NCBI RefSeq assembly: GCF_006227205.1
Contig: NZ_VCNG01000013.1
Span: 80,404-144,403, forward strand
DNA: 64,000 bases
DNA from: Pseudomonas sp. ICMP22404
Lineage (GTDB): Bacteria > Pseudomonadota > Gammaproteobacteria > Pseudomonadales > Pseudomonadaceae
Direction: 5' to 3'
Shown here: piece after piece, positions 35,744-45,955 of the stretch
How positions within the stretch are numbered: the first letter of the stretch is position 1
Layout of the letters: every line of letters begins with the position of its first letter
Notes under the pieces: generated by a model
Databases searched by the model: none
What the model was told of the DNA's origin: nothing
What the model saw: the letters and a program-made list of their open reading frames with translations, nothing else
Position numbers and translations under genes: made by a program

Positions 35744-36564
35744 GCGACACCTCCGGTACGCTGCCAGAGGAAGCTCGCCAGGTGCTGGCCGCGCAACGCC
35801 GCCTGCTGTTTTTCCAGTGCGCCGTTGATATTCATCAGGCAGCCGCAGTCGGCACTGATGACCTTGTGCGCGCCGGATTCCTTCAACGCCCGGGTCTTGT
35901 CGGCCACCATCGCGCCGGAAATATCCGGCATGCGAACGCTGAATGTCCCACCAAAGCCGCAGCATTCGCTTTCGTGGCTGTGTTCGACCCGCTCCACATT
36001 GCGTAGCTGCGCCAACAGCGCGCGGCCGTGCAGGTGGGTATTCATTTCACGCCGTGCCGAGCAGGACGTGTGCAGCGCAATCTTCACCGGTGTGCCGCTG
36101 TCCTCGAGCTGCACCTTGCAGACGAACAGCAGGAACTCGGCCAGTTCGTAGGTCCGGGCAGCCAGGGCCTGGATCTGCTTGAGCGTTTCGGGCTCGTCCT
36201 TGAACAGGTCGGCGTAATGCTCGCGCATCATGCCGGCGCAGGAACCCGAGGGCACCACCACCGGATAGTCTTCGGCGAACAACGCCAGTTGCGCCTGCGC
36301 CACCGTCCGGGCCTGCTCGGTATAGCCCGAGGTGTACGCCGGTTGCCCGCAACAGGTTTGCCCTTGCGGATACTCCACCCGGATCCCTTCGCGCTCCAGA
36401 AGATGAATCGCGTCCATTCCGGCTTCGGGATAGAACAGGTCCACCACGCAGGTGCCGAACAGGTAGACCCGTTGCGGTTTTTCGCTGGGGTATTGCCGAG
36501 GCTCGGGCAGTGGCGGGGCGACACGGGTCGCGTTCGGCACGGCGTTGTAAAAAAGCTCGCTCAT
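35740..36564 (-). CDS. lutA: Lactate utilisation protein A, CCG-domain oxidoreductase (274 aa)
   Basis: LutA/YkgE family with two cysteine-rich CCG domains: GQTCCGQPAY in the first half and SECCGFGGTF in the second, which bind a heterodisulfide-reductase-type cluster. It starts MSELFYNAVP; a 148-base gap separates it from lldP, containing a hairpin. First gene of the LutABC set in this operon. Confidence 0.92.
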   Translation of the reverse strand: MSELFYNAVPNATRVAPPLPEPRQYPSEKPQRVYLFGTCVVDLFYPEAGMDAIHLLEREGIRVEYPQGQTCCGQPAYTSGYTEQARTVAQAQLALFAEDYPVVVPSGSCAGMMREHYADLFKDEPETLKQIQALAARTYELAEFLLFVCKVQLEDSGTPVKIALHTSCSARREMNTHLHGRALLAQLRNVERVEHSHESECCGFGGTFSVRMPDISGAMVADKTRALKESGAHKVISADCGCLMNINGALEKQQAALRGQHLASFLWQRTGGVA

Positions 36565-36664
36565 CAGGCGTGTCTCCGGGTGGTCCCGGTTATCCGTCCG
36601 CTGAGGCTGCTGAATATAGAGATCAAATCTTTCAGTAGCCTTGCAGACCCGGTTATCGATAGCG

Positions 36665-36694
36665 GACGCCGAAGGGTTCCGGCGTCGGTTTTTT
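36665..36694 (+). terminator. Hairpin with T tract between lldP and lutA
   Basis: GACGCCG and CGGCGTC form a stem followed by GG and six T on the plus strand. The genes on both sides run on the minus strand, where no T tract follows, so its effect on the operon is unclear; it could instead stop antisense transcripts or stabilise a processed lldP mRNA. Confidence 0.55.
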
Positions 36695-36712
36695 CCATGC
36701 AGCTTGTAGGAC

Positions 36713-38407
36713 TCAGTGCACCAGCATGCCGGTGAACCAGTAGGCCTGGGCCAACGTGATCAAGCCGACGATCGTTGCAAAGAATAGGCTGTGTTTCAGG
36801 GTAAAACGGAACAGGTCCGACTCTTTGCCCACCAGCCCGGTGGCTGCGCAGGCCACCGCGATCGATTGCGGCGAAATCATCTTGCCGGTCACGCCGCCAC
36901 TGGTATTGGCCGCCACCAGCAGCGTGTCGTTGACACCGATCTGGTGTGCGGTGGTGGCTTGCAGCGAGCTGAACAGGGCGTTGGAGGAGGTATCGGAGCC
37001 GGTCAGGAACACCCCCAGCCAACCCAGGAAGGGCGAGAAGAACGGAAATGCCGCGCCCGTGCCGGCCAGCACCAGGGCCATGGTCGACGACATGCCCGAG
37101 TAGTTGGTGACGAAGGCGAAGGCCAGCACCATGCCGATCGACAGGATGGGCCAGCGCAGTTCGAAAAGGGTTTCCTTGAAAGTGGTAAGACCAGTTTTAG
37201 GGTTGATCTTCAGCACCAACATCGAGATCAGCGCTGAGAAGAAAATCGCCGTGCCGGTGGCAGAAATCGGATCAAGCTTGAACACGGCCGGAATGGCGGT
37301 GGGGTTGACCACGATGGGGGCGACCTTGATCACCATCTGATCCAAGTGCGGAATGGCGAAGTTGAATACCCAGGCGTACATCGAGCCGCCGGCGGCGAAC
37401 ATCGCCTTGAAGGGTTTCAAGGTCCAGATCGTGACCAGTACGGTAAGGATCAGGAACGGCGACCAGGCCTTGATGATTTCTCCCGGGCTGTAGGGCGAAG
37501 CCACGGTGCTGCGCGGTTGGCCGAAACCGCCGACGCTGGCGGTCACCGTTGTGCCGGAAGTGGCGCCGGCAATCTGCGCGCCTGCGCTGCGTTTGGGCTG
37601 CCAGACTTTCAGGAACAGCGTCAGCGAGATCAGGCTGGCGAGGGCCGAGGTGATGTCCGGCAGTTCCGGACCGATGAAGTTGGAGGTGAAGTACTGAGTG
37701 ACGGCGAAGCTCAGGCCCGCCACCAATGCCGCCGGCCAGGTCTCCCGCACGCCGCGCAGGCCATCCATCATGAACACCAGCCAGAACGGCACGAACAGCG
37801 ACAGTAATGGCAGCTGGCGTCCGGTCATGGCGCCGATCTTGACGGCGTCGATCCCGGTGACTTGGCCGGCCACGATAATCGGAATGCCCAGCGCGCCGAA
37901 CGCCACGGGCGCGGTGTTGGCGATCAGGCACAGGCCGGCGGCATACAGCGGGTTGAAGCCCAGGCCCACCAGCAGCGCGGCAGTAATCGCCACCGGTGCA
38001 CCGAAGCCGGCGGCGCCTTCCAGAAAGGCGCCGAAACAAAACCCAATCAACAGCACTTGCAGGCGCTGGTCATCGGTGATCGACAGCACCGAGCTGCGGA
38101 TGACCTCGAACTGGCCGCTCTTGACCGTCAATTTGTAGAGGAAGACGGCGGCGACGATGATCCAGGCGATGGGCCACAGGCCATAGGCAAAACCGTAGCC
38201 GGCGGCGGCGAAGGCCATGTCGGCCGGCATGTTGAAGGCAAAGATCGCCACGGCAATCGCCAGGGCCAGGGTGATGCTTCCCGCCACATGCCCCTTGAGG
38301 CGAAACACCGCCAGGGCCAGGAAGAAAAATACGATGGGGATAACGGCCGCAAGTGCGGACAAGCCGAGACTGCCGAGCGGGCTGTAAAGCTGTTGCCAGG
38401 TTTGCAT
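36713..38407 (-). CDS. lldP: L-lactate permease (564 aa)
   Basis: A lactate:proton symporter of the LctP/LldP family with about a dozen hydrophobic helices. Family stretches include [40 protein letters not shown] and the late [16 protein letters not shown] and [17 protein letters not shown]. It imports both lactate isomers across the inner membrane for the dehydrogenases downstream. It is the first gene of the minus-strand operon and faces the divergent regulator gene across a region with an LldR/PdhR-type operator. Confidence 0.95.
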   Translation of the reverse strand: MQTWQQLYSPLGSLGLSALAAVIPIVFFFLALAVFRLKGHVAGSITLALAIAVAIFAFNMPADMAFAAAGYGFAYGLWPIAWIIVAAVFLYKLTVKSGQFEVIRSSVLSITDDQRLQVLLIGFCFGAFLEGAAGFGAPVAITAALLVGLGFNPLYAAGLCLIANTAPVAFGALGIPIIVAGQVTGIDAVKIGAMTGRQLPLLSLFVPFWLVFMMDGLRGVRETWPAALVAGLSFAVTQYFTSNFIGPELPDITSALASLISLTLFLKVWQPKRSAGAQIAGATSGTTVTASVGGFGQPRSTVASPYSPGEIIKAWSPFLILTVLVTIWTLKPFKAMFAAGGSMYAWVFNFAIPHLDQMVIKVAPIVVNPTAIPAVFKLDPISATGTAIFFSALISMLVLKINPKTGLTTFKETLFELRWPILSIGMVLAFAFVTNYSGMSSTMALVLAGTGAAFPFFSPFLGWLGVFLTGSDTSSNALFSSLQATTAHQIGVNDTLLVAANTSGGVTGKMISPQSIAVACAATGLVGKESDLFRFTLKHSLFFATIVGLITLAQAYWFTGMLVH

Positions 38408-38460
38408 GGTGGGTGAGCCCCTAATTGTTGTTGGTCAGGCACTGGTCAGCGGTTTTGGTT

Positions 38461-38477
38461 AATTGGTAATACCAATT
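38461..38477. promoter_or_regulatory. LldR/PdhR-type operator
   Basis: AATTGGTAATACCAATT is a perfect inverted repeat with a 3-base centre and matches the ATTGGTnnnACCAAT pattern bound by LldR and PdhR regulators. It lies in the region between divergent lldP and the GntR-type gene, 54 bases from the lldP start. Lactate would release the repressor. Confidence 0.85.
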
Positions 38478-38670
38478 TACAAGCGCTGTCGGCTAGGGTA
38501 AAAGCCTTGGTTGTCATGTGTCAATTTGCCGCCCTGAAACTTTCGTCGAATAAGTGCGGCAGATCCCATCTGATCTGTTTGCCTAAATGGCTTCTGGTGG
38601 ATGTAGGCAGGGCCCGGATGGGCCAGAATAGAGAGCCCGGCGAGCGGTCGGGATCGTGGAGAGTCGAGTT

Positions 38671-39438
38671 ATGGGGTTTGATCAGATTCGTCAGCGCCGT
38701 TTGTCTGACGATATTGTCGAGCGGCTTGAAGGAATGATCCTTGAGGGCACGCTGAAGTCTGGTGAGCGGCTGCCGGCCGAACGGACCCTGGCCGAACAGT
38801 TCGGCGTTTCACGTCCCTCGCTGCGCGAGGCGATCCAGAAGCTGACGGCCAAAGGCTTGTTGGTCAGTCGTCAGGGCGGTGGTAACTATGTAGTGGAATC
38901 GTTGGGCTCGACGTTCAGCGATCCGCTGTTGCAGCTATTGGAAAGCAATCCCGAAGCGCAGCGTGACTTGTTGGAGTTCCGCCACACGCTGGAAGCATCC
39001 TGTGCCTATTACGCGGCGCTGCGGGCCACGGAAGTGGATCGCGAGCGGCTGACGGCGGCGTTCGATGAGTTGCAGGATTGCTATGCCCGCCACGATGAAG
39101 TGAGCCGGGCGGAAGAGGGCGCGGCGGATGCCCGGTTCCACCTGGCGATTGCCGAGGCCAGTCATAACGCGGTCCTGCTGCATACCATCCGTGGGCTGTT
39201 CGACCTGCTCAAGCGCAATGTGGTGACCAACATCGGTGGCATGTACAAGCAGCGCAGCGAAACCCGCGACATGCTGATCAGCCAGCATCGGGAGCTGTAC
39301 CAGGCAATCATGGACGGACACGCCGAGCAGGCGCGGGAAGTGTCCAGCCGACATATCTTGTATGTGCAGGAAGTGTTGGAAGAGGTGCGTCAGGAAGTGC
39401 AGCGGGTGGCGCGGGCGGAGCGGCGCAAGGGGATGTAG
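38671..39438 (+). CDS. lldR: GntR/FadR-family regulator of lactate utilisation (255 aa)
   Basis: N-terminal winged helix (residues 5-75, RTLAEQFGVSRPSLREAIQK) and a C-terminal FCD ligand domain with the metal-binding type residues in ARFHLAIAEASHN. It is divergent from lldP, with a matching operator between them, so it is very likely the lactate-responsive repressor. ATG 38671 is chosen with GGAGAG upstream; a GTG five codons earlier is also possible. Confidence 0.88.
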   Translation: MGFDQIRQRRLSDDIVERLEGMILEGTLKSGERLPAERTLAEQFGVSRPSLREAIQKLTAKGLLVSRQGGGNYVVESLGSTFSDPLLQLLESNPEAQRDLLEFRHTLEASCAYYAALRATEVDRERLTAAFDELQDCYARHDEVSRAEEGAADARFHLAIAEASHNAVLLHTIRGLFDLLKRNVVTNIGGMYKQRSETRDMLISQHRELYQAIMDGHAEQAREVSSRHILYVQEVLEEVRQEVQRVARAERRKGM

Positions 39439-39460
39439 CCAGCCAGGTTTCGGCAACCTG

Positions 39461-39547
39461 TGGGAGCGAGCCTGCTCGCGATAGCGGTGGGTCGGTCGAC
39501 TTCGATGTCGACTGATCCACCGCTATCGCGAGCAGGCTCGCTCCCAC
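39461..39547. repeat. REPIN (pair of inverted Pseudomonas REP elements)
   Basis: GTGGGAGCGAGCCTGCTCGC and its exact reverse complement stand about 45 bases apart, the same element as in the tandem array at the left edge. It separates the end of lldR from the convergent smpB end. Confidence 0.92.
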
Positions 39548-39565
39548 ATTGGATTGTGCGCGGGC

Positions 39566-40048
39566 TTACTCTTCCTTGCCCTTGTTGCGCACAGCACGCT
39601 GCAGTTCGCGACCGGCATCGCGCTCACGCTCGGTATCGCGCTTGTCGTATTCCTTCTTGCCCTTGCCCAGCGCAATTTCGCACTTGATCAAGTGCTTGCT
39701 CCAGTACAGCGAGGTGCAGACACAGGCGTAGCCCTTCTGCTGTACGGCAGCGAAGAGTTTTTCCAGCTCGCGCTTGTTGAGCAGCAGCTTGCGCGAGCGC
39801 ACCGGGTCGGCAATCACGTGGGTACTGGCGGTGGTCAGTGGCGTGATATGGCTGCCCAGCAGCCAGGCTTCGCCATCCTTGAGCAGCACGTAGCTGTCGA
39901 CCAGTTGCGCCTTGCCTGCACGCAGGCTCTTTACTTCCCAGCCGGCCAGGACCATGCCAGCCTCGAAACGCTGTTCGATGAAGTAATCGTGTCGCGCCTT
40001 TTTATTTTGCGCGATGGTCCCTGTGGGGTGTTTCTTCTGTTTAGCCAT
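39566..40048 (-). CDS. smpB: SsrA-binding protein SmpB (160 aa)
   Basis: Binds tmRNA and brings it to stalled ribosomes. Family sequence is clear: [34 protein letters not shown], and the basic C-terminal tail [17 protein letters not shown] that enters the ribosome. The ATG at 40048 gives the standard start [10 protein letters not shown]; an upstream start adds 58 residues lacking support. Its partner ssrA is 9 kb away in the same window. Confidence 0.96.
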   Translation of the reverse strand: MAKQKKHPTGTIAQNKKARHDYFIEQRFEAGMVLAGWEVKSLRAGKAQLVDSYVLLKDGEAWLLGSHITPLTTASTHVIADPVRSRKLLLNKRELEKLFAAVQQKGYACVCTSLYWSKHLIKCEIALGKGKKEYDKRDTERERDAGRELQRAVRNKGKEE

Positions 40049-40166
40049 AGGGGCGGCATTATAGGCAGTTGCGTGCGTGTCGGCTACGGTGAAGCAGCAT
40101 GCTTGAGCACGTTGAATGAATCCCGGACAATGCGGCCTCTTTTTTGAACGCTTGGGCGTGATCACG

Positions 40167-41570
40167 ATGTCGACAGACAAGGTTTCTGTCCACGGCAGTT
40201 GGGCTAGCCGCTGGGTCTTCATACTCGCTGCGACCGGCTCGGCCGTGGGACTGGGTAGTATATGGAAATTCCCCTACATGGTCGGCGTCTACGGTGGCGG
40301 TGCCTTCGTATTGATGTTCCTGGCATGCATAGCACTCATCGGCGCGCCGGTGATGCTGGCCGAGACCTTGATCGGTCGCCGCGCCCGGCAAAGCCCGGCC
40401 AATGCCTTGAAGGTGCTGGCCGTGGAAGCGGGGCACTCGCCCAAGTGGTCGTGGGGAGCCTTCGCCGGGATGATCACGGCGCTGCTGATCCTGTCGTTCT
40501 ACAGCGTGGTCGGCGGTTGGTCGCTGGATTACATCATCGACATGGGGCGCGGCGACTTTCAAGGCGTGGCACCCGATCAGGTGGGCGCCTACTTCGGCGG
40601 TGTCATCTCGGATCCCTGGAGATTGACGCTCTGGCACACCGTCTTCATGTTGCTTTCCGCCGTGGTGATCGCCAAGGGCGTGGTCGCGGGGCTCGAGCGC
40701 AGCCTGCGAATCATGATGCCGCTGCTGTTCGTGATGATCCTGGTGCTGCTGGGCTACAGCATGACCACCGGGCATTTCATGGAAGGCCTGCACTTCATGT
40801 TCGACTTCAAGCCGGAGAAAGTCCTGGACGGCCTGCTGCCAGCCATGGGGCATGCGTTCTTCTCCCTGAGCGTCGGGGTCGGCTCGATCATGATCTATGG
40901 CGCCTACATGCCGAAGAACGCCTCTCTCACCAGGACTGTCGTCGGTGTCGCGCTGCTGGATACCTTCGTGTCTCTGATGGCAGGTATGGCGTTGTTTCCA
41001 ATTGTGTTCGCCGCCGGCCTGAACCCCAGTGAGGGCCCAGGCTTGATGTTTGTCAGCTTGCCCTTTGCCTTTGGCAACATGGCGTTCGGTCAGGTGATGG
41101 GCGTGATATTTTTCGTCCTGGTCGCCATCGCGGCCTGGAGCTCGGCGATTTCCCTGTTGGAGCCCATGGTGGCTTACCTGGTTGAGCGGACCCGGATCCG
41201 TCGCGCCTGGGTGACGTTCTGGCTGGCCTTCACCTGCTGGTTCGTGGGGCTGGGGACGGTGTTTTCCTTCAATATATGGAAGCAGGCGAAGTTTTTCGTG
41301 AACGAAGACGGTCTGTTCCGCCTCTACCAATGGGGAGCAACCGGAGGACTGGATTTCTTCGGCGTGATTGATTTCTTTACATCACGGATCATGCTGCCAC
41401 TGGGTGGTTTGTGTTTCGTGGTATTTGCAGGGTGGATCATGGGGCGTGAAGCCGTACGCGATGAGTTGTCGCTGCGCAGCCCTGTATTGTTCGCCTTGAG
41501 TCTGTTCCTGATGCGCTACGTGGCGCCGATCGGCATCCTCGTGGTGTTTGCCGCCCAGCTGTGGAAGTGA
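40167..41570 (+). CDS. Sodium-dependent transporter, NSS/SNF family (467 aa)
   Basis: A neurotransmitter:sodium symporter family member. The first helix region reads [24 protein letters not shown] in continuous sequence, the family hallmark (GSAVGLGNIWRFPY type) for sodium and substrate binding. About 11-12 helices follow. ATG 40167 ([10 protein letters not shown]) is the usual start length; an ATG 17 codons upstream is possible. Substrate probably an amino acid; not determinable. It is followed 7 bases later by ratA. Confidence 0.88.
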   Translation: MSTDKVSVHGSWASRWVFILAATGSAVGLGSIWKFPYMVGVYGGGAFVLMFLACIALIGAPVMLAETLIGRRARQSPANALKVLAVEAGHSPKWSWGAFAGMITALLILSFYSVVGGWSLDYIIDMGRGDFQGVAPDQVGAYFGGVISDPWRLTLWHTVFMLLSAVVIAKGVVAGLERSLRIMMPLLFVMILVLLGYSMTTGHFMEGLHFMFDFKPEKVLDGLLPAMGHAFFSLSVGVGSIMIYGAYMPKNASLTRTVVGVALLDTFVSLMAGMALFPIVFAAGLNPSEGPGLMFVSLPFAFGNMAFGQVMGVIFFVLVAIAAWSSAISLLEPMVAYLVERTRIRRAWVTFWLAFTCWFVGLGTVFSFNIWKQAKFFVNEDGLFRLYQWGATGGLDFFGVIDFFTSRIMLPLGGLCFVVFAGWIMGREAVRDELSLRSPVLFALSLFLMRYVAPIGILVVFAAQLWK

Positions 41571-41577
41571 CGCTTAC

Positions 41578-42021
41578 ATGACGACACATATTCAACGCTC
41601 GGCCTTGCTGCCCTATCCGGCGCAGGTGCTGTACGACCTGGTCAACGATGTGGCGAGTTATCCGCAGTTCCTGCCCTGGTGCTCGTCCGCCGAGGTGCTC
41701 GAGAGCTCCGAGACCCATATGCGTGCCAGCCTGAGCGTCGCCAAGGGCGGGTTGAGCCAGCATTTCGTGACGCGCAATACCCTGGTGCCGGGTCAATCCA
41801 TCGAAATGAACCTGGAAGAGGGGCCTTTCAATCAGCTCCACGGTGTTTGGGTGTTCAAGCCGCTGGGTGAGAAGGCCTGCAAGATCAGTCTGGATCTGTC
41901 GTTCGACTACGCAGGCCCGCTGGTTCGGGCCACGCTGGGGCCGTTGTTCAATCAGGCGGCCAATACCCTGGTCGACGCGTTCTGTCAGCGCGCCAAGCAA
42001 CATGCAGAGCTCAAGCGTTGA
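41578..42021 (+). CDS. ratA: RatA/Coq10-type START-domain protein (147 aa)
   Basis: A SRPBCC (START-like) family protein: SALLPYPAQVLYDLVNDVAS and YPQFLPWCSSAEVLE are typical of the Coq10/RatA group. RatA is described as a ribosome-association factor, and Coq10 as a ubiquinone chaperone; which role applies here is open. The stop overlaps the TTG start of rnfH, the usual gene pair in gamma-proteobacteria. Confidence 0.88.
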   Translation: MTTHIQRSALLPYPAQVLYDLVNDVASYPQFLPWCSSAEVLESSETHMRASLSVAKGGLSQHFVTRNTLVPGQSIEMNLEEGPFNQLHGVWVFKPLGEKACKISLDLSFDYAGPLVRATLGPLFNQAANTLVDAFCQRAKQHAELKR

Positions 42022-42320
42022 TTGAGATAGAAGTGGTCTATGCCGCTGTCCAGCGGCAGGTCTTGCGAAAATTTACGGTGCCGCAAGGCACCACGGTTCG
42101 CGCTGCACTGGCGGCCTCGGGCATTGCCGATGAGTTCCCGGAGCTCGACCTGGCCACTTGTCCGGTGGGGATTTTCAGCAAGGTGATTGCCGATCCGGAG
42201 CACCAGGTGGTCCAGGCGGATGATCGGCTTGAAATTTACCGGCCGTTGCTGGCGGACCCGAAGGAAATTCGTCGTCTGCGCGCGGCCAAGGCTGCCCAGG
42301 CACGTAAGCCGAATCCATAA
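42018..42320 (+). CDS. rnfH: RnfH family (ubiquitin-like fold) protein (100 aa)
   Basis: UPF0125/RnfH: IEIEVVYAAVQRQVLRKFTV, then VGIFSKVIADPEHQVVQADD and RLEIYRPLLADPKEIRRLRA. It begins with TTG inside the overlap TTGA with ratA, so translation is coupled. Biochemical role in the family is unclear. A bidirectional terminator follows. Confidence 0.88.
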   Translation: MIEIEVVYAAVQRQVLRKFTVPQGTTVRAALAASGIADEFPELDLATCPVGIFSKVIADPEHQVVQADDRLEIYRPLLADPKEIRRLRAAKAAQARKPNP

Positions 42321-42341
42321 CAGGCCTGGATTGCAGGCAAT

Positions 42342-42368
42342 AAAAAACCCGGCATGCCGGGTTTTTTT
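42342..42368. terminator. Bidirectional intrinsic terminator between rnfH and bamE
   Basis: A GC-rich stem around CCCGGCATGCCGGG flanked by A and T tracts; serves the plus-strand rnfH and the convergent bamE. Confidence 0.92.
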
Positions 42369-42379
42369 CATGTCGCAAT

Positions 42380-42904
42380 TTATTGCGGCGTGGTGTCCAG
42401 TGGTTCTGGCGTCGGGACGGGAACTGTCTCGACGCTGTCCACATCCTTCTGGATCTGGTCCAGCAACGAACCTGGCTTGACCGGTTTTTCCGGTTTCGCC
42501 TTCTCGCCGTTCTCGGCCGGTGTGACCGTCGTGCCACTGTCCTTGCCCATGATGGCCTCGTCGCGACTCACGCCAGGCATGAAATCGCCTGACAGGCTGA
42601 CGAGTTGATCGTTGGCATTGAAGATAACGCTGATGCGTTCCTGCTGGCGTTCACCGCCGCCAGGCTGCAAGCTGTAGAGATAATCCCAGCGATCGGCGTG
42701 GAACGTGTCGGTCAGCAGGGGATTACCCATGATAAACCGTACTTGCCGGCGGGTCATTCCCGGGCGTAACTGGTCTATCATGTCCTGCGTCACGACATTG
42801 CCCTGCTGGATGTCGATTTTGTAAACCCCGGGGAATGAACAACCGGCGAGTGCGAGCAGTCCCACGAAGGTGAAACTGGTTAGCAAGAGCTTGGTGTTTT
42901 GCAT
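42380..42904 (-). CDS. bamE: Outer membrane assembly lipoprotein BamE (174 aa)
   Basis: SmpA/OmlA family lipoprotein. The lipobox LAGC (signal peptide [17 protein letters not shown]) anchors it to the outer membrane. The folded domain has [20 protein letters not shown] and [20 protein letters not shown]. The C-terminal 50 residues are a proline- and glutamate-rich tail. It is divergent from fur, as usual in pseudomonads. Part of the BAM complex that inserts outer-membrane proteins. Confidence 0.94.
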   Translation of the reverse strand: MQNTKLLLTSFTFVGLLALAGCSFPGVYKIDIQQGNVVTQDMIDQLRPGMTRRQVRFIMGNPLLTDTFHADRWDYLYSLQPGGGERQQERISVIFNANDQLVSLSGDFMPGVSRDEAIMGKDSGTTVTPAENGEKAKPEKPVKPGSLLDQIQKDVDSVETVPVPTPEPLDTTPQ

Positions 42905-43001
42905 CGGTGGGCGACTTCCACTATCTTGGCTGGGACAACGTAAACGCCGATCATACCCGCATTAAGAGTAGCTGCGAAGCAGCATCGCGAGAAAGCTGAC
43001 C

Positions 43002-43406
43002 ATGGTTGAAAATAGCGAACTACGCAAAGCCGGCCTCAAGGTGACACTGCCACGGGTCAAGATTCTGCAAATGCTCGACTCCGCCGAGCAGCGGCACATG
43101 AGTGCCGAAGACGTCTACAAGGCCCTCATGGAAGCAGGCGAGGACGTCGGTCTGGCCACGGTTTACCGTGTTTTGACCCAATTCGAGGCTGCCGGCCTCG
43201 TGGCTCGCCATAATTTCGATGGCGGTCATGCGGTCTTCGAATTGGCGGATGGGGAACACCACGACCACATGGTGGATGTGGAAACCCGTGAGGTTATCGA
43301 GTTCATCAGTCCTGAAATCGAAAAGCTGCAGAAAGCAATTGCTGAAGAGTATGGCTTCGAGCTGATCGATCACCATCTCGTCTTGCATGTACGCAAGAGG
43401 AAGTAA
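43002..43406 (+). CDS. fur: Ferric uptake regulator Fur (134 aa)
   Basis: The iron-dependent global repressor. Seen: N-terminal winged helix with LKVTLPRVKILQMLDSAEQR and VGLATVYRVLTQFEAAGLV, and the metal site region DGEHHDHMVDVE. The zinc-binding cysteine pairs of some Fur proteins are absent, as in Pseudomonas Fur. ATG 43002. A perfect 20-bp hairpin terminator follows. Confidence 0.96.
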   Translation: MVENSELRKAGLKVTLPRVKILQMLDSAEQRHMSAEDVYKALMEAGEDVGLATVYRVLTQFEAAGLVARHNFDGGHAVFELADGEHHDHMVDVETREVIEFISPEIEKLQKAIAEEYGFELIDHHLVLHVRKRK

Positions 43407-43411
43407 GCGTA

Positions 43412-43455
43412 CCAAATGAAAGAAGGCGACCTCAGGGTCGCCTTCTTTCATTTGG
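43412..43455. terminator. Bidirectional terminator between fur and recN, perfect 20-bp stem
   Basis: CCAAATGAAAGAAGGCGACC, loop TCAG, then the exact reverse complement. It ends fur and the convergent recN. Confidence 0.9.
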
Positions 43456-43473
43456 GTGATCGTCCCGGCTTCT

Positions 43474-45147
43474 TCAGGATTTCGCCGCAACGACCATTTT
43501 TTTCGCATGGGCCAGGGATTCCTTGGTGAGATCGATCCCTCCGAGCATCCTTGCAACTTCTTCAACGCGCTCGCTCTTGCTGAGCTTGGACACTGCGGTA
43601 CGGGTGGCATCCTCGCCACGCACCTTGTGGACAAATAGATGTTGATGCCCTTGTGCGGCGACCTGAGGCAAGTGAGTGACCGTCAGCACCTGGCCACGTT
43701 CCCCCAGTCTGCGCAGCAACTGACCGACAATTTCTGCGGTCGGCCCGCCAATACCCACGTCCACTTCGTCGAATACCAGCGTCGGCACGCGTGAGGTTTG
43801 TGCAGTGATGACCTGGATGGCCAGGCTGATTCGCGACAACTCGCCGCCGGATGCAACTTTCGCCAACGCCTTGAGGGGTTGCCCAGGGTTGGCACTGACC
43901 AACAGCTCCACCTGCTCCAGCCCGTTAGGCTGAAGTTCGTCCCCTGCGTTGGGGCGCAGTTCTATAGTGAAGCGCCCCCCTGGCATGCCCAGGCGCTGGA
44001 TTTCCTGCTCCACGGCGCTGGCCAGTCCGGTGGCGGCTATACGGCGCAGCTCGCTGAGCTCCTTGGCCTTCTCCTGGTAATGACGGGCATAGGAGGCCAG
44101 TTCATCTCCCAGGCGTTCGATGGACTCGTCATTGGCATTCAGGGTTTCCAGCTCTTCCAGCAGGCGTTGCTGCAGCTCGATGACATCGGTGGGCTGGACG
44201 CGGTGTTTGCGGGCCAGCGTATAGATAGTGTCCAGGCGCTCTTCCAGGTATTGCAGGCGCGCCGGGTCGGCGTCGAAATGATCGAGGAACCGGTTGAGTT
44301 CCCCCACGGCTTCTTCGACCTGGATCTGTGCGCTGGTCAGCAGGTTGGTTGCTTCGCTCAGGGCGCCGACGGAGTTGTTCACGCTGGAGAGTCTGTTCAG
44401 GCTCGCCGTCAGCGCATTGAGCACATTGCCCGAGTCGCTTTCGCTGCATTGCTCGACGACTTGCCGGCAGATGCCCAGCAGGGTTTCGGCATTGGTCAGG
44501 TTCTTGTGCTCCTGCTCCAGTTCTTCCAGCTCGTTTTCTCCCAGTGCCAGGTTCTCCAGCTCTTCGAGTTGGTAGCTCAGCAGTTGGTGGCGGGCACGCT
44601 GTTCGTCGCCGGAGTTGGAGAGTCGGTCCAGCTCCTGCCGGGTCTGGCGCCAGCGTTGGGCTGCCAGTTGAACCTGGCGGGCCAGGTCGGTGGCCCCGGC
44701 ATATTCATCGAGCAGGCGACGATGGGTGTCGGTCTTGAGCAGGGATTGGTGTTCGTGCTGGCTGTGGATGTCGATCAGCAATTCCCCGAGAGCCTTGAGG
44801 TCACCCAGGGGGCAGGGAGTGCCGTTGATGTAGCCTCGGGAGCGGCCTTCGGCGGTGATGACCCGGCGCAGGATGCACAGGCCATCGGTATCCAGGTCGC
44901 GCTCGGCCAGCCAGGCGCTGGCTTCGGGGATATCGACCAGGTCGAAGGTCGCCAGGATGTCGGCCTTGTCTGCTCCGGGGCGTACCACGCCGCTGTCGGC
45001 GCGATCACCCAGTGTCAGACCCAGGGCGTCGAGCATGATCGACTTGCCGGCACCGGTCTCACCGGTAATCACGCTCATGCCTCGGTCAAGTTCGAGGTCG
45101 AGGTGTTCGACGATGGCGTAGTTGTGTACGGACAGGTGCACCAGCAT
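43474..45147 (-). CDS. recN: DNA repair protein RecN (557 aa)
   Basis: SMC-like ATPase of double-strand-break repair. Walker A ITGETGAGKSIMLDAL near residue 30, a coiled-coil middle, the signature region KVASGGELSRISLAIQVI, and Walker B VPTLVFDEVDVGIGG. Length normal. It lies between fur (convergent) and grpE (divergent), as in other pseudomonads. Usually SOS-induced; a LexA box is not evident to me upstream. Confidence 0.95.
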   Translation of the reverse strand: MLVHLSVHNYAIVEHLDLELDRGMSVITGETGAGKSIMLDALGLTLGDRADSGVVRPGADKADILATFDLVDIPEASAWLAERDLDTDGLCILRRVITAEGRSRGYINGTPCPLGDLKALGELLIDIHSQHEHQSLLKTDTHRRLLDEYAGATDLARQVQLAAQRWRQTRQELDRLSNSGDEQRARHQLLSYQLEELENLALGENELEELEQEHKNLTNAETLLGICRQVVEQCSESDSGNVLNALTASLNRLSSVNNSVGALSEATNLLTSAQIQVEEAVGELNRFLDHFDADPARLQYLEERLDTIYTLARKHRVQPTDVIELQQRLLEELETLNANDESIERLGDELASYARHYQEKAKELSELRRIAATGLASAVEQEIQRLGMPGGRFTIELRPNAGDELQPNGLEQVELLVSANPGQPLKALAKVASGGELSRISLAIQVITAQTSRVPTLVFDEVDVGIGGPTAEIVGQLLRRLGERGQVLTVTHLPQVAAQGHQHLFVHKVRGEDATRTAVSKLSKSERVEEVARMLGGIDLTKESLAHAKKMVVAAKS

Positions 45148-45307
45148 AAGGCCGCTCCCAGGCGTTAGGTCTGGTTATTTATACAGTGTTTTGTTTCAGG
45201 CTGACAATGCCTTCGCTTAGCTCGATTTGCTTGGGGAGGCGAATTTCTTAGTGCGGCAGGTAATAGATATGCAATTGCTTTTTGTAAGGTCAATTCGTCG
45301 AACACCC

Positions 45308-45335
45308 CTTGAAGCTGGAAAACCCGGCCCCATAT
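45308..45335 (+). promoter_or_regulatory. Sigma-32 (RpoH) heat-shock promoter upstream of grpE
   Basis: CTTGAAG at 45308-45314, 13-base spacer, CCCCATAT at 45328-45335: an excellent fit to the CTTGAAA-N13-15-CCCCATnT consensus. It is 54 bases before the grpE ATG. Confidence 0.9.
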
Positions 45336-45388
45336 ACGGGGGCAGAAGCGCGAGTAGAGCTCGCGGACGAAGTTGAGAGGAGAAAACT

Positions 45389-45955
45389 ATGGCTGACGAA
45401 CAGACGCAGGATACGCAAAACCAAGAGGCCAATCAGACCTCCCAGGATTCGGGTGGCGATCTGGCGGCCCGTGTACAAGTGCTCGAGGAGCAACTGGCCG
45501 GTGCGCAGGATCAGGCGTTGCGCGTAGCAGCCGACCTGCAGAACGTCCGCCGTCGCGCCGAGCAGGATGTGGAAAAGGCTCACAAATTCGCCCTGGAGCG
45601 TTTCGCCGGCGACCTGCTGCCGATCATCGACAGCCTGGAGCGCGGCCTGGAGCTGTCCAATCCGGACGACGAGAACATTCGTCCGATGCGCGAAGGCATC
45701 GAGCTGACCCTGAAAATGTTCCAGGACACCCTCAAGCGCTATCAGCTCGAAGCCCTCGATCCTCACGGTGAACCCTTCAACGCCGAGCACCACCAGGCCA
45801 TGGCGATGCAGGAAAGTGCCGACGTCGAGCCAAACAGCGTTTTGAAGGTTTTCCAGAAAGGTTACCTGCTCAATGGCCGTCTGTTGCGCCCGGCCATGGT
45901 CGTGGTCAGCAAGGCGCCAGCACCGGTTTCACCTTCTATTGACGAGCAGGCTTGA
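45389..45955 (+). CDS. grpE: GrpE nucleotide exchange factor (188 aa)
   Basis: Releases ADP from DnaK. Coiled-coil N-terminal half ([20 protein letters not shown]), then [20 protein letters not shown] and the C-terminal beta domain with [28 protein letters not shown] in continuous sequence. First gene of the heat-shock cluster, under the sigma-32 promoter at 45308. Its stop codon is part of a second heat-shock -35 box for dnaK. Confidence 0.96.
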   Translation: MADEQTQDTQNQEANQTSQDSGGDLAARVQVLEEQLAGAQDQALRVAADLQNVRRRAEQDVEKAHKFALERFAGDLLPIIDSLERGLELSNPDDENIRPMREGIELTLKMFQDTLKRYQLEALDPHGEPFNAEHHQAMAMQESADVEPNSVLKVFQKGYLLNGRLLRPAMVVVSKAPAPVSPSIDEQA

